Source: Leifsonia sp. AG29
Lineage (GTDB): Bacteria > Actinomycetota > Actinomycetes > Actinomycetales > Microbacteriaceae
Direction: 5' to 3'
Length of the DNA stretch: 64,000 nucleotides
Assembly: GCF_009765225.1 (NCBI RefSeq)
Contig: NZ_VMSF01000001.1
Location: 2,666,001-2,730,000, forward strand
Shown: positions 8,310-16,925 of the stretch, piece by piece
Layout of the letters: each line of letters starts with the position of its first letter
Position numbering within the stretch: position 1 is the stretch's first letter
Program-made: the position numbers and the translations under genes
The notes under the pieces: generated by a model
What the model was told of the DNA's origin: nothing
Databases searched by the model: none
The model's input: only the letters and a program-made list of their open reading frames with translations

Positions 8310-8458
8310 GCGGGAAGCTTAGCGGCGGACTCGATCACCTGTATGTGGCCGCTGCTCTACCTCGGGAGCTCGCGAGACCGGATGTCGTAGCTGGACGACC
8401 TGTCCCAGTTTCCTGGACACCGGTCACCACGCGTCAAGTGATCGTTCGCCCGGGTCAG

Positions 8459-10228
8459 TCAATCCACAATCTCGCGCAGGAAGACCTGCGCCTCCCATGG
8501 CTCGCAGGACCCGTTCACTCGCGGCGGTTGCCCCTCGCGATTGCCGAGCACCGGTTCCGCCTCACGCCACGCGTCGGCGTTCGGAACGTCGTATTCGGCC
8601 GGGTCACCCGACAGGTTGGCGATCACCAGAAGTTGTCGGGTGCCCAGAGTCCGCGTATAGGCGAACACGGTCGGATGATCGCACAGAACGAGCTCGAAGC
8701 TCCCGTGCGAGACGATCGGTTCGCTGTGCCGCAACGCGATGAGTGCGCGGTAGTACGACAGCACAGAGTGCGGGTCTGCGAGCTGAGCCTCGGCGTTGAT
8801 CCGGTCGAAGTTCGGATTCACCCCGATCCACGGCGTCCCTGTCGTGAATCCGGCATTCGGAGCGTCCGACCACTGAACGGGTGTGCGCGCGTTGTCCCGA
8901 CTCATGACCCGCAATCCTGCGAGAACGGCGTCCTCATCCTGACCGCGCAAGCCGACCGCCTCAGCGTAGTGGTTCAGCGACTCGATGTCGCGGAAGTCGT
9001 CGACAGCGGCGAACGGCATGTTGGTCATGCCGAGCTCCTCACCCTGGAAGATGTACGGCGTACCTCGCATCAAGTGCAGCACGGTCGCCAGGGCGGTAGC
9101 GGATTGCCGCCAGTACTCACTGTCGTCACCGAACCGGCTCACGGCGCGCGGCTGATCATGGTTGTTCCAGTACAGACTGTTCCACCCGACATCGGCGAGG
9201 CCCTCCTGCCACCTAGCCAGCGAGGATCGGAGCTCCCGCGCGTTCGATGCGCGCGGGTCGAACTTGCCCGCGGCACCGTGGTCCAGCCCTACATGCTCGA
9301 ACTGGAACACCATGTCGACCTCGTGACGGGAGGGATCGGTGAACAGCCGCGCCTCCTCGAGCGTCACGCCGGGCATCTCACCCACCGTGAGGAAGTCGCC
9401 CGCGCGGCCTGCGAAGACGCGCTCGTGCATCTCTTGAAGGAACTCGTGGATGCGCGGGCCCTGCGCATAGAACGGGAACCCGTCTCCGTGGACAGACCCG
9501 GGCGCGACCGCTCCGTCGGGGAGCGAGACCACTTTGGAGATGAGATTGATGACGTCCATCCGGAACCCGTCGACGCCCCGGTCGAGCCACCAGTTCATCA
9601 TGTCGTAGACGGCCTCGCGCACCTCCGGGTTCTCCCAGTTGAGGTCCGGCTGCTTACGGGAGAACAGGTGGAGGTAGTACTCACCCGATGCCTCGTCGTA
9701 CTGCCAGGCAGAGCCCGTGAAGAACGAACCCCAGTTGTTCGGCTCCGCGCCCGGCTCGCCGCCCACGAATCCGTCGCGCGGCGGCCGCCACCAGTACCAG
9801 TCCCGCTTCGGGCTGTCGAGCGACGCGGCCGACTCGATGAACCACGGGTGCTCGTCGGAGGTGTGGTTCACGACGAGATCCATCACGAGCTTCATCCCGC
9901 GCGAGTGGATGTCGTCGAGCAGCCGGTGGAAGTCCTCGAAGGTTCCGTAGACCGGGTCGATCGCACGGTAGTCACTGATGTCGTAGCCGTTGTCGTCGTG
10001 GGGCGACGCATAGATCGGCGAAAGCCAGATGACGTCGACGCCGAGTCCCTGAAGATGATCGAGCCGCTTGCGGATTCCCTCGAGGTCGCCGATGCCGTCG
10101 CCGTCGCTGTCTGCGAAGCTCCGCGGGTAGATCTGGTAGACGACAGCGGATCGCCACCACGGGTCATCGGACCCCGGGGCGTCGCTCTCCGGGGCATGGC
10201 CCGCGCGCTTCGTGGTCAGGTCGGTCAT
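8459..10228 (-). CDS. GH13 alpha-glucosidase / oligo-1,6-glucosidase
   Basis: Cytoplasmic glycosidase of 589 aa that should split alpha-1,6 or alpha-1,4 glucosidic bonds of short oligosaccharides. The GH13 barrel starts at YQIYPRSFADSDGDGIGDL (residues 31-49), with region I DLVVNHTS, nucleophile D225 in GFRMDVIN, acid/base E284 in TVGEMPG and D358 in NNHDQP; a beta-domain closes the C-terminus. No signal peptide. ATG 10228 overlaps the upstream GH66 stop (ATGA), fixing the start 14 codons inside the longest frame. Last gene of the isomalto-oligosaccharide operon. Confidence 0.93.
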   Translation of the reverse strand: MTDLTTKRAGHAPESDAPGSDDPWWRSAVVYQIYPRSFADSDGDGIGDLEGIRKRLDHLQGLGVDVIWLSPIYASPHDDNGYDISDYRAIDPVYGTFEDFHRLLDDIHSRGMKLVMDLVVNHTSDEHPWFIESAASLDSPKRDWYWWRPPRDGFVGGEPGAEPNNWGSFFTGSAWQYDEASGEYYLHLFSRKQPDLNWENPEVREAVYDMMNWWLDRGVDGFRMDVINLISKVVSLPDGAVAPGSVHGDGFPFYAQGPRIHEFLQEMHERVFAGRAGDFLTVGEMPGVTLEEARLFTDPSRHEVDMVFQFEHVGLDHGAAGKFDPRASNARELRSSLARWQEGLADVGWNSLYWNNHDQPRAVSRFGDDSEYWRQSATALATVLHLMRGTPYIFQGEELGMTNMPFAAVDDFRDIESLNHYAEAVGLRGQDEDAVLAGLRVMSRDNARTPVQWSDAPNAGFTTGTPWIGVNPNFDRINAEAQLADPHSVLSYYRALIALRHSEPIVSHGSFELVLCDHPTVFAYTRTLGTRQLLVIANLSGDPAEYDVPNADAWREAEPVLGNREGQPPRVNGSCEPWEAQVFLREIVD

Positions 10229-11826
10229 GGCGCTCCGTTCGGTTCGAGGTCGATGAGTACGAGCTGCCATGCACCCGGAGGCGGCAGTAAGACGATGGCG
10301 TGGGTCGATTCCATTCGCGCGGGCAGGTCAACGAGCCGAGGCGACCCCTCGGGATCGGCCACTCGCACGCGCGGCGTGCTGCCCGCAACGGCGCGGACAC
10401 GCAACATTCCGGGCCCGATGTCGGGGACTTCCTCCTTTGGACCGTCCCAGAGGGTGTCCTGCTGACCGGCGAGATTGATCAAATGGATCACCATCCCGTG
10501 TGCCGTCTCGACGACCCGTCGCCAGACCGCTCCGGCGACGGGCGCACCCGTCACCTCCGCATCCGCGTACGAGACGTCGAGGTCATCGTTGTACGACCCG
10601 GCGTACGAGCCCGTGACATCGACGATCGCGGGGTCGAAAAGCAGTTCGTCGTGCTCAACCATGAAGTCGTACCAGCGACGAAGAAGCCCCGCCGTCGAAT
10701 CTTCGACGACATGGTTTCGCACATAATACGGATCAACGAGGATCCGATCGGATTCTCCAGCGAGGAGCTGCGTGGCACCGTGCGAGAAGAGCGTGGCCAT
10801 GGTGAATGCGGTGGCGCGGTCGGCCTCAGGAGCCTGCGCCGAGTCGTAGACGTGCTGATACGCCGCGATCGCGATCGGCTTGTCCCCGCTGGCCGCTCTC
10901 GCGCGCGTGACCACGGCGGCGAGCGATCCGAGAGTGAGGTGCGGATCCCAGACCTCGATGTAGACGGCGTCCTGCCGGCTCTTCGCCGTTGTCCAGGTCG
11001 GAAAGTCGTTGACGTTGTTGAAGACCAGATGGGCGTCGGGCAGCAGATCGCGCACCCGGCTGACCAGCACATCGAACGATCGGGAGACGTCCACCGCGAG
11101 ACCGTCTGCTCGCCGTGCGTGCTTCGGGTAGCCGTACTGGTCGAGGTGGAACCCGTCGAACCCCACCGAGTCGACAGCAGCTGCCAGCTCGTCGCGGAAG
11201 TGCGACAGCCACGGCACAGCCGCGGGGTCCACGATGAAGAGGAAGTCGCCGAGCGCGTATGGCTCACCTCGGGCGTCGAGGAGCGCCCATTCCTTCCAGG
11301 CATCCCATTCGCGCGGACCCACCGCGTAGACGGCCGCATACCCGAGCGCGCGTGCCCCCGCCTCCTGTACGGCACCCACGAGGCGGCGCACGCTGGCCAG
11401 CGAGACCGGTTGTCCCAGCGCATCCTCGTAGTCTTCGCCCCCGCCGAGCAGATCGGCGTGGCGATAGGCCCAGTCGTAGAACTGCACATCCGTCAGGTGG
11501 AGGCGACGCACGGTGTCGACCAGACCGCGAGGGTCCCGACCCGGGGAGTAGTCGACGGTGAAGCCGTAGCGCAACCGACGGTTGTCCTCTGCCGCGACAT
11601 GGATGGCGGTGCGGAGTCGGATGGACCCGTCCGTCCACTCGACGCCGTAGCCTCCGGGCGCCAGCGTCCCCAGAGAGACGACCGCGGGGTCATCGACGGT
11701 CCAGGAGCCCTGCTGCTCGCCGAGACGCCACAGCGTGAGGTCTCCGGCGCCGGAAACGCCGCGCAACTCCACCTGAACGTCGTGGTCGGGTCCGAACCAG
11801 GCACGGGTCGGCAGAAGCTCGCTCAT
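10225..11826 (-). CDS. GH66 dextranase / cycloisomaltooligosaccharide-related enzyme, apparently cytoplasmic
   Basis: 533-aa protein with the GH66 barrel pattern: VQFYDWAYRHADLLG (residues 114-128), GYAAVYAVG, nucleophile candidate D229 in GFHLDQYG and acid/base candidate E291 in YIEVWDPH. An N-terminal immunoglobulin-like and a C-terminal beta domain flank it. Known GH66 enzymes cut or cyclise alpha-1,6 glucan, and most are secreted; this one has no signal peptide. ATG 11826 overlaps the permease stop (ATGA). With the ABC importer it suggests cleavage of long or cyclic isomalto-oligosaccharides inside the cell. Confidence 0.85.
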   Translation of the reverse strand: MSELLPTRAWFGPDHDVQVELRGVSGAGDLTLWRLGEQQGSWTVDDPAVVSLGTLAPGGYGVEWTDGSIRLRTAIHVAAEDNRRLRYGFTVDYSPGRDPRGLVDTVRRLHLTDVQFYDWAYRHADLLGGGEDYEDALGQPVSLASVRRLVGAVQEAGARALGYAAVYAVGPREWDAWKEWALLDARGEPYALGDFLFIVDPAAVPWLSHFRDELAAAVDSVGFDGFHLDQYGYPKHARRADGLAVDVSRSFDVLVSRVRDLLPDAHLVFNNVNDFPTWTTAKSRQDAVYIEVWDPHLTLGSLAAVVTRARAASGDKPIAIAAYQHVYDSAQAPEADRATAFTMATLFSHGATQLLAGESDRILVDPYYVRNHVVEDSTAGLLRRWYDFMVEHDELLFDPAIVDVTGSYAGSYNDDLDVSYADAEVTGAPVAGAVWRRVVETAHGMVIHLINLAGQQDTLWDGPKEEVPDIGPGMLRVRAVAGSTPRVRVADPEGSPRLVDLPARMESTHAIVLLPPPGAWQLVLIDLEPNGAP

Positions 11827-12710
11827 CCCTTCACCGCCCCGGCGGTCAGGCCCTGCACGAAATAGCGCTGGAAGACGAGGAACACCACGATCACCGGGAC
11901 GACCGCGATCACCGACGCCGCGAAGACGAGCCCCCACTGTGTCGCGTTCTCGCCCTGGAACAGCGCGATGGCGATCGGGAGGGTGCGACGCTCAGGAGTG
12001 TTGATGATCGTAAGCGCCCACGCGAATTCGTCCCAGCAAGACAGGAACGTGAAGATCGTCGCAGTCGCCAGCGCCGGCTTCGCCAGGGGCATGGCCAGCC
12101 GCCAGTACCGAGTCCACGCGTTGGCGCCATCCACCTGCATCGCCTGATCGAGCTCGGCGGGGATGGAGGCGAAGAACCCGCGGAGGAGGAATGTGTTCAG
12201 CGCGAGAGACCCGGCGACGTAGAACACGATCAAACCGCCTAGGGAGTCGATGAGCCCGAACAGCTTCGCGATGATGAATTGCGGGATGATCAGCATCATC
12301 GCCGGCACCACGAGCCCGATCAGCAGGATCCGGAACATCGTCTCGCGTCCCGCGAACCGGTACCGCGCGAACCCGTAGGCCATCATCGAGCTGATCAGCA
12401 CCGACAGAGCGGTTGAGACGACGGCGACCACCGAGGAGTTGAGGAAGTACAGCCCGAAGTCCTGGGTGGTCAGCGCCTGCGTGTAGTTCTCCGTCGTGGC
12501 CGGGTTCGGGATGAACTGCGGCGGGACTGTCAGGACGTACGCCTGGCTCTTGAAGCTCGTCGAGAGCATGTAGAGGAACGGGACCACCATGATCGCGGCT
12601 CCGATGACAAGCACGGCGATCCTCGCGCCTGCTCCGAGCCTCCGCCTGGTCGTCAGGCGCGGCCGGGTGGGGGAGCGGGCAGCGCGCCGGCTCTCGACGG
12701 CGGAGGTCAT
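11823..12710 (-). CDS. Carbohydrate ABC transporter permease, MalG type
   Basis: 295-aa inner-membrane permease with six hydrophobic segments (first at residues 29-49) and the ABC-ATPase contact loop (EAA-like) around ELDQAMQVDGANAWTRYWRL. The long periplasmic first loop after TM1 fits the MalG class. Overlaps the MalF-type gene and the GH66 gene by 4 bp each, so it is translationally coupled to both. No ATPase gene is nearby. Confidence 0.92.
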   Translation of the reverse strand: MTSAVESRRAARSPTRPRLTTRRRLGAGARIAVLVIGAAIMVVPFLYMLSTSFKSQAYVLTVPPQFIPNPATTENYTQALTTQDFGLYFLNSSVVAVVSTALSVLISSMMAYGFARYRFAGRETMFRILLIGLVVPAMMLIIPQFIIAKLFGLIDSLGGLIVFYVAGSLALNTFLLRGFFASIPAELDQAMQVDGANAWTRYWRLAMPLAKPALATATIFTFLSCWDEFAWALTIINTPERRTLPIAIALFQGENATQWGLVFAASVIAVVPVIVVFLVFQRYFVQGLTAGAVKG

Positions 12711-13708
12711 GAGAGGTCCTCTCCGCCGCGGTCGCGGAAGACGCGCAGCTGGATGACGGCGAGCACGAAGACGATGACGGCGAGGATCACCGCGAGCGCC
12801 GAGCCGTAGCCGAAGTCGAGGTACTTGAATGCCTGGTCGTACATGTAAGTGAGGACGACGTCCGTCTGGCCCCCTGGTCCTCCCCCGGTCATGACCAGGA
12901 CGGAGGTAAAGACGTTGAAGCCGCCGATGACGAGCATGACCGCGACGAACAGGAGCGACGGCCAGATCGCGGGGATCGTGACGACGCGGAAGCGTCGCCA
13001 GCGACCGGCGCCGTCCATGGTCGCGGCCTCCTCGAGCGATTGCGGTACCCCCTGGAGGGCCGCCAGGAAGATCATCATGGACCAGCCGACTCCCTTCCAG
13101 ACGCCGAGGGCGCAGATCGCGACGAGGGCCGTCCAGCGCCCCGACAGCCAGGAGACATCGGAGTCCATCAGGTGCAGGAAGTCGTGGAGCGTGAAGTTGA
13201 CGAGGCCGCCGTCCGCGAAGAGGTACTTGAACAGCAGCGACACCACGACCCAGCTCGTCACGACGGGCAGATAGAAGAGGACGCGGAAGACGGGCTGAGT
13301 GGGGCTCTTACGCTTCAAGAGGACGGCGATGAAGAGCCCGAGGACGATTTGCGGGGGCACCGTGAAGAGCATGTAGATGCCGCTGTTGGTCAGGCTCAGC
13401 CAGAAATGCGGATCCTGGAAGGCACGGACATAGTTCGTGAGCCCTAGGAAGCGGCTGACAGCGCCGGCCATGATCTTCCAGTCGAAGAAACTCATCTGCA
13501 CTGCCTGCAGGATCGGCAGGAGGATCAGGACCGCGAAAAGCACGAAGCCGGGCGCAATGAAGAGGTACGGCGTCGCGCCTGCGCTGAGCCGACCCGCGGA
13601 GGCGCGACGCTTGCGCGCCTGCCCGCGCTGTGGCTCCCGCCCCGGGCGCCGAGGCGCGGTGGGGTCGACCCCCACCGCGCGCTCGGTCTGTTCTGCAGTG
13701 GTGCTCAC
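12707..13708 (-). CDS. Carbohydrate ABC transporter permease, MalF type
   Basis: 333-aa permease. A basic, Arg-rich cytoplasmic tail of about 45 residues precedes TM1 (YLFIAPGFVLFAVLILL); the EAA-like loop is SLEEAATMDGAGRWRRFRVV. It pairs with the downstream MalG-type subunit (ATGA overlap) and lies 4 nt after the binding-protein gene. Transports the oligosaccharide captured by the lipoprotein. Confidence 0.92.
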   Translation of the reverse strand: MSTTAEQTERAVGVDPTAPRRPGREPQRGQARKRRASAGRLSAGATPYLFIAPGFVLFAVLILLPILQAVQMSFFDWKIMAGAVSRFLGLTNYVRAFQDPHFWLSLTNSGIYMLFTVPPQIVLGLFIAVLLKRKSPTQPVFRVLFYLPVVTSWVVVSLLFKYLFADGGLVNFTLHDFLHLMDSDVSWLSGRWTALVAICALGVWKGVGWSMMIFLAALQGVPQSLEEAATMDGAGRWRRFRVVTIPAIWPSLLFVAVMLVIGGFNVFTSVLVMTGGGPGGQTDVVLTYMYDQAFKYLDFGYGSALAVILAVIVFVLAVIQLRVFRDRGGEDLS

Positions 13709-13712
13709 GTCA

Positions 13713-14999
13713 TCACTTTCCGGTCAGCAGCGGGTCGATCTGCTGGGCGGCCGCGGTGAGCGCATCCTGGACACTCGTGGTTCCCGTAAAGGCCGGGGTC
13801 AGCGCGGCACTGAGGATGCCGTCGACCTTCGCGCCCTGCGGTATAGCCAGCCGCGACTTGGCCGTCTTCAACTGGTCCGCGAAGGTGCTGAAGTACGGGT
13901 CGATCGCAGCCTGCTTGGAGGCGAACGCCGGGATGACAGTCATCTGGCCGGTCTTCGCCATCTCGATCTGGAACGTCTCGGACTGCGTGAAGCGGATGAA
14001 CTTCTCCGCCGCCGCCTGGTTCTTCGACGAAGACGTGAGGACGATGTCCTCGCCGCCGACGACGCTGGTGGACGCGCCGTCACCCTTCGGGACGGGTGCG
14101 TAGATGGGCGAGAAGTCCTTGTACTGGCCGGCCCAGATCCCCTTCATCCAGGGGCCGTCGAGGATGGTCGCATACTTCCCGGTGGGCAGGCCATCGGAGG
14201 TGGAGGTCGCGCCCTGGTTGCCCGTGATCAGATTCGGGATCTGCCCCTCCTTGTACAGGTCGACCAGCATCTGGACGGCGGCGACGGACTGGGGGCCGTC
14301 GAGGTACCCACTCGCCTTCGTGAGCTTCGAGTTCGTGATCTCGCCGCCGTTGGACCAGATCCACGGATAGATGTTCCACCCACCGAGGCCGCTGTCAGCG
14401 AAGACGGAGATGCCGGTTCCCTTCAGCTTGGCCGCCATCTGCTTGAGGTCGTCGAACGTCGCGGGCGGTGCACTCATCCCCGCCGCGTCCAGCGCTTTTT
14501 GGGATGTGATGAGCACGCGCGTGTTCGTGTCGAGCGGCAGGCCGTAGTACTTGCCGTCGAACTTGTTCGTCGCGAGCGTTCCGGGGTAAGTCGCCTTGGA
14601 CAGCGTGCCGAAATCGGACATGGAGTCGGACAGCGGAGTGAGGACGCCGAGCTGGGCGAGCTGCGGAACCCAGCCGATGTCGGAGCGGACGAGATCCGGG
14701 AGGCTGCCGCCCGCGGCGCTAGTGGTGAGCTTCTGCAGGAGGCTGTCGTAGGGGATGTCCACGTACTTCACGGTGACACCCGGGTTCGCCTTCTCGAAGG
14801 CAGGGATCAGGGTGTGGTTCAGCGCGTCCTGCTGGGTGGAGTTGCCGCCGTTACCGTACGAGCCCCAGAAGGTGAGAGTGATCGGGTGGCCGGAGGAGCC
14901 ATCGGACGAGCCCGTCGAGCTGGCGGAGCACCCGCTCGCGATCAGCGCGACGGATGCCGCGAGGGCCGCCGTCGCGGCCAATGCGGTTGAACGCTTCAT
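13713..14999 (-). CDS. Sugar ABC transporter substrate-binding lipoprotein
   Basis: 428-aa extracellular binding protein anchored by lipid. Signal peptide with lipobox IASGC (Cys 24), followed by a Ser-rich linker and ITLTFWGSYGNGG, the start of a family-1 sugar-binding fold. Pattern YYGLPLDTNTRVLITSQKAL is typical of oligosaccharide binders. First gene of the operon SBP-permease-permease-GH66-GH13, facing a ROK repressor. The enzymes downstream imply alpha-1,6-linked glucans as ligand; this is inference. Confidence 0.93.
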   Translation of the reverse strand: MKRSTALAATAALAASVALIASGCSASSTGSSDGSSGHPITLTFWGSYGNGGNSTQQDALNHTLIPAFEKANPGVTVKYVDIPYDSLLQKLTTSAAGGSLPDLVRSDIGWVPQLAQLGVLTPLSDSMSDFGTLSKATYPGTLATNKFDGKYYGLPLDTNTRVLITSQKALDAAGMSAPPATFDDLKQMAAKLKGTGISVFADSGLGGWNIYPWIWSNGGEITNSKLTKASGYLDGPQSVAAVQMLVDLYKEGQIPNLITGNQGATSTSDGLPTGKYATILDGPWMKGIWAGQYKDFSPIYAPVPKGDGASTSVVGGEDIVLTSSSKNQAAAEKFIRFTQSETFQIEMAKTGQMTVIPAFASKQAAIDPYFSTFADQLKTAKSRLAIPQGAKVDGILSAALTPAFTGTTSVQDALTAAAQQIDPLLTGK

Positions 15000-15053
15000 T
15001 GCAGTTCTCCTGTCGAAAGGGGGCGCTCGGTGCCGAGCCCCGCGTAGGACTTA

Positions 15054-15083
15054 TTTCTATGACAAAAACAAAGGCGGTGTCAA
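15054..15083 (-). promoter_or_regulatory. Promoter of the isomalto-oligosaccharide operon
   Basis: On the minus strand TTGACA (15083-15078) is followed after 18 nt by TAGAAA (15059-15054), a near-consensus sigma-70-type promoter 55 nt upstream of the binding-protein start. The AT-rich spacer TTTGTTTTTGTC resembles ROK/XylR operator half-sites, so repressor binding here is plausible. Confidence 0.6.
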
Positions 15084-15119
15084 TATAGATCTTTTGCCCC
15101 GTTTTGCGCCCTTTTGGTT

Positions 15120-15135
15120 GATTGACGAAACAATC
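15120..15135. promoter_or_regulatory. Inverted repeat, possible ROK operator
   Basis: GATTG-N6-CAATC is a perfect 5-bp inverted repeat between the two divergent starts and about 40 nt upstream of the ROK gene. Role inferred from position. Confidence 0.4.
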
Positions 15136-15175
15136 TCGGTATGCCAAAGTGAGTGAACCGACCGAAGGGGGACCA

Positions 15176-16333
15176 GTGACCGTCACTGCACCGTCATGGG
15201 CGCCGGACACGGGCGCCTCACGCTCCGTCGCGCTCGAGGTGCTCCTCCACGGCCCCCTCTCCCGCAGCGAGATCGCGCGTCGGCTTGACCTCTCCCCCGG
15301 TTCGCTCACCCGGCTCAGCGCGCCGTTGATCGAAACGGGACTCCTCGTCGAGACGGGCGAGCTGGCCGAGGGCCGGACCGGACGACCCTCCCGCCCCTTG
15401 GACATCGTGTCGAGTTCTCGTCACTTCATCGGCATGAAACTCATGGCCGACCGGCTCCAGGGGGTCGCCACCGATCTCCGCGCGAACGTCATCGCCACCG
15501 ACATGGTCGAGTTCGCATCCCGGGATCCGGAGGCCGTCGCCGATGCGATCGCCGAATTGGCGCGACGCCTCGCCCGCGAGGTGCCGCTGGTCACCGCGCT
15601 GGGAGTCGGCCTCGGAGGCCGCATAGCGGGCAACTCGCGCGTCGCGAGCGCCGCGTTCCTCGAATGGGAGGACGTTCCCCTCGTGGAAATGATCGAGCAA
15701 CGCGTCGGCATCTCCACCGTCATCGAGAACGATGTCGTCGCCTTCACCGAGGCGGAGCATTGGTTCGGGTACGGCCGCGGCCTCGACCGCTTCGCCGTCA
15801 TCACTCTCGGCGCCGGTGTCGGATACGGTCTCGTCATCCACGACGGCATCGTGACTGACGATGACGCCGGCATCGGCCTCATCGGCCACTGGCCGCTGGA
15901 TCCGTTCGGCCCGCTGTGCCCCGCCGGCCATCGCGGCTGCGCCCGCAGCGTCCTCACCCAGGCTGCGATCGTGCACGAGGTCGGCACCGCGCTCGGACGC
16001 GAGGTGAGCTACGACGAGGCTCTGACACTTGCAGCCGCTGGAGAACCTGCGGCGCGCCGCGTCATCGACGACGCAGGTCGGGGGCTCGGCCGCCTTCTGG
16101 CGGCTGTTGCGAACCTGACCATGCCGGAGCGGATCGTCCTCGGCGGCGAAGGCGTCCGACTCGTCGACGTCGCACGCGAGGCCATCGACCAGGGGGTCGC
16201 CGCCGACCGGGACCCGCGCGCAAAGCAGCTCGATCTGATCACCACCTCCGGCGACAACCTCGAGTGGTGCCGGGGTGCTGCGGTCATCGCGATCCAGACC
16301 TACGTGCTGGGCACGCACCCCGCGTCCGCCTGA
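15176..16333 (+). CDS. ROK-family transcriptional repressor
   Basis: 385-aa NagC/XylR-type regulator: a winged helix (EVLLHGPLSRSEIARRLDLS, then GSLTRLSAPLIETGLLVE) joined to a sugar-kinase-like ROK domain (GVGLGGRIA, VIENDVVAFTEAE, GHWPLDPFGPLCPAGHRGC with the zinc-site Cys/His, RIVLGGEG). GTG 15176 has AAGGGGG about 5 nt upstream and gives normal length; a longer frame from 15122 lacks a ribosome binding site. It is divergent from the alpha-glucan operon and is its likely repressor, with imported sugar or a phosphosugar as inducer. Confidence 0.9.
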   Translation: MTVTAPSWAPDTGASRSVALEVLLHGPLSRSEIARRLDLSPGSLTRLSAPLIETGLLVETGELAEGRTGRPSRPLDIVSSSRHFIGMKLMADRLQGVATDLRANVIATDMVEFASRDPEAVADAIAELARRLAREVPLVTALGVGLGGRIAGNSRVASAAFLEWEDVPLVEMIEQRVGISTVIENDVVAFTEAEHWFGYGRGLDRFAVITLGAGVGYGLVIHDGIVTDDDAGIGLIGHWPLDPFGPLCPAGHRGCARSVLTQAAIVHEVGTALGREVSYDEALTLAAAGEPAARRVIDDAGRGLGRLLAAVANLTMPERIVLGGEGVRLVDVAREAIDQGVAADRDPRAKQLDLITTSGDNLEWCRGAAVIAIQTYVLGTHPASA

Positions 16334-16393
16334 GACCGGACTCGTGGAGGCTCGGAGCCAGACCCCCAGGGGAGCCCGCCGAGCCCGCCGGGC

Positions 16394-16885
16394 TCACTCG
16401 AAGTGCGCGAGCCACTCTCGGAGGATTCGCTCCAAGACCCTCCGGTCTCTCGGCGCCACCAGGTCCAGCAATCGCTGTTCGTTGGCGATGTGGTCGGTGA
16501 AGGCCGCATCGATGACCTCGAGCCCCCGCGCCGTCAGGGAGACGACCCGGCCGCGGCCGTCCTCCGCGCGGGGACGCCGCGTGATCAGACCGTCCGCCTC
16601 CAGCCGGTCGAGCCGCTTCGCCATCCCGCCGGTCGTGATCATCGTCCAGTCGGCGAGTTCGCCGGCGCTCCGCTCGTAGGGCGCTCCGGCACGTCGCAAG
16701 GTCGCGAGCACATCGAACTCGCCCTCGGAGAGGCCATGACGCCGGTAGACGTCGACCAGCTCCTCCGTCAGGCGCGCCGCGAGCCGATGCAGCCGCCCGA
16801 ACACGGCTTGCGGGGCGACGTCCAGGTCGGGCCGCTCGCGCTCCCACTCGGCCGTGATCCGGGCCACCCGATCCGTTTCCCTCAT
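16394..16885 (-). CDS. MarR-family transcriptional regulator
   Basis: 163-aa dimeric winged-helix regulator: YRRHGLSEGEFDVLATLRRAG, recognition helix WTMITTGGMAKRLDRLEADGLI, wing RPRAEDGRGRVVSLTARG. Convergent with the ROK gene and divergent from an EamA exporter 39 nt away. TATATT sits 6 nt before the ATG with no ribosome binding site, so the mRNA is probably leaderless. Likely represses itself and the exporter through the inverted repeat in the shared promoter. Confidence 0.9.
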   Translation of the reverse strand: MRETDRVARITAEWERERPDLDVAPQAVFGRLHRLAARLTEELVDVYRRHGLSEGEFDVLATLRRAGAPYERSAGELADWTMITTGGMAKRLDRLEADGLITRRPRAEDGRGRVVSLTARGLEVIDAAFTDHIANEQRLLDLVAPRDRRVLERILREWLAHFE

Positions 16886-16891
16886 GCAGGG

Positions 16892-16925
16892 AATATATCT
16901 TGCCAGAAAGCTATTTTAGCTTCCA
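16892..16925. promoter_or_regulatory. Divergent leaderless promoters with MarR operator
   Basis: AAGCTA-TTT-TAGCTT (16908-16922) is a perfect 6-bp inverted repeat. On the minus strand TATATT (16897-16892) lies 6 nt before the MarR ATG; on the plus strand TATTTT (16912-16917) lies 7 nt before the EamA ATG 16925. Both suggest transcripts starting at or next to the start codon, with the operator covering the EamA -10 box. Confidence 0.6.

Noticed and set aside
8401-8422. CTGTCCCAGTTTCCTGGACA, similar to ends of IS3-type elements
   Set aside because: No transposase, second end or target duplication nearby; too short to call an insertion sequence.
16361-16396. Terminator hairpin between ROK and MarR genes
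   Set aside because: GAGCCCG repeats can pair in several ways and none gives a clear single stem.
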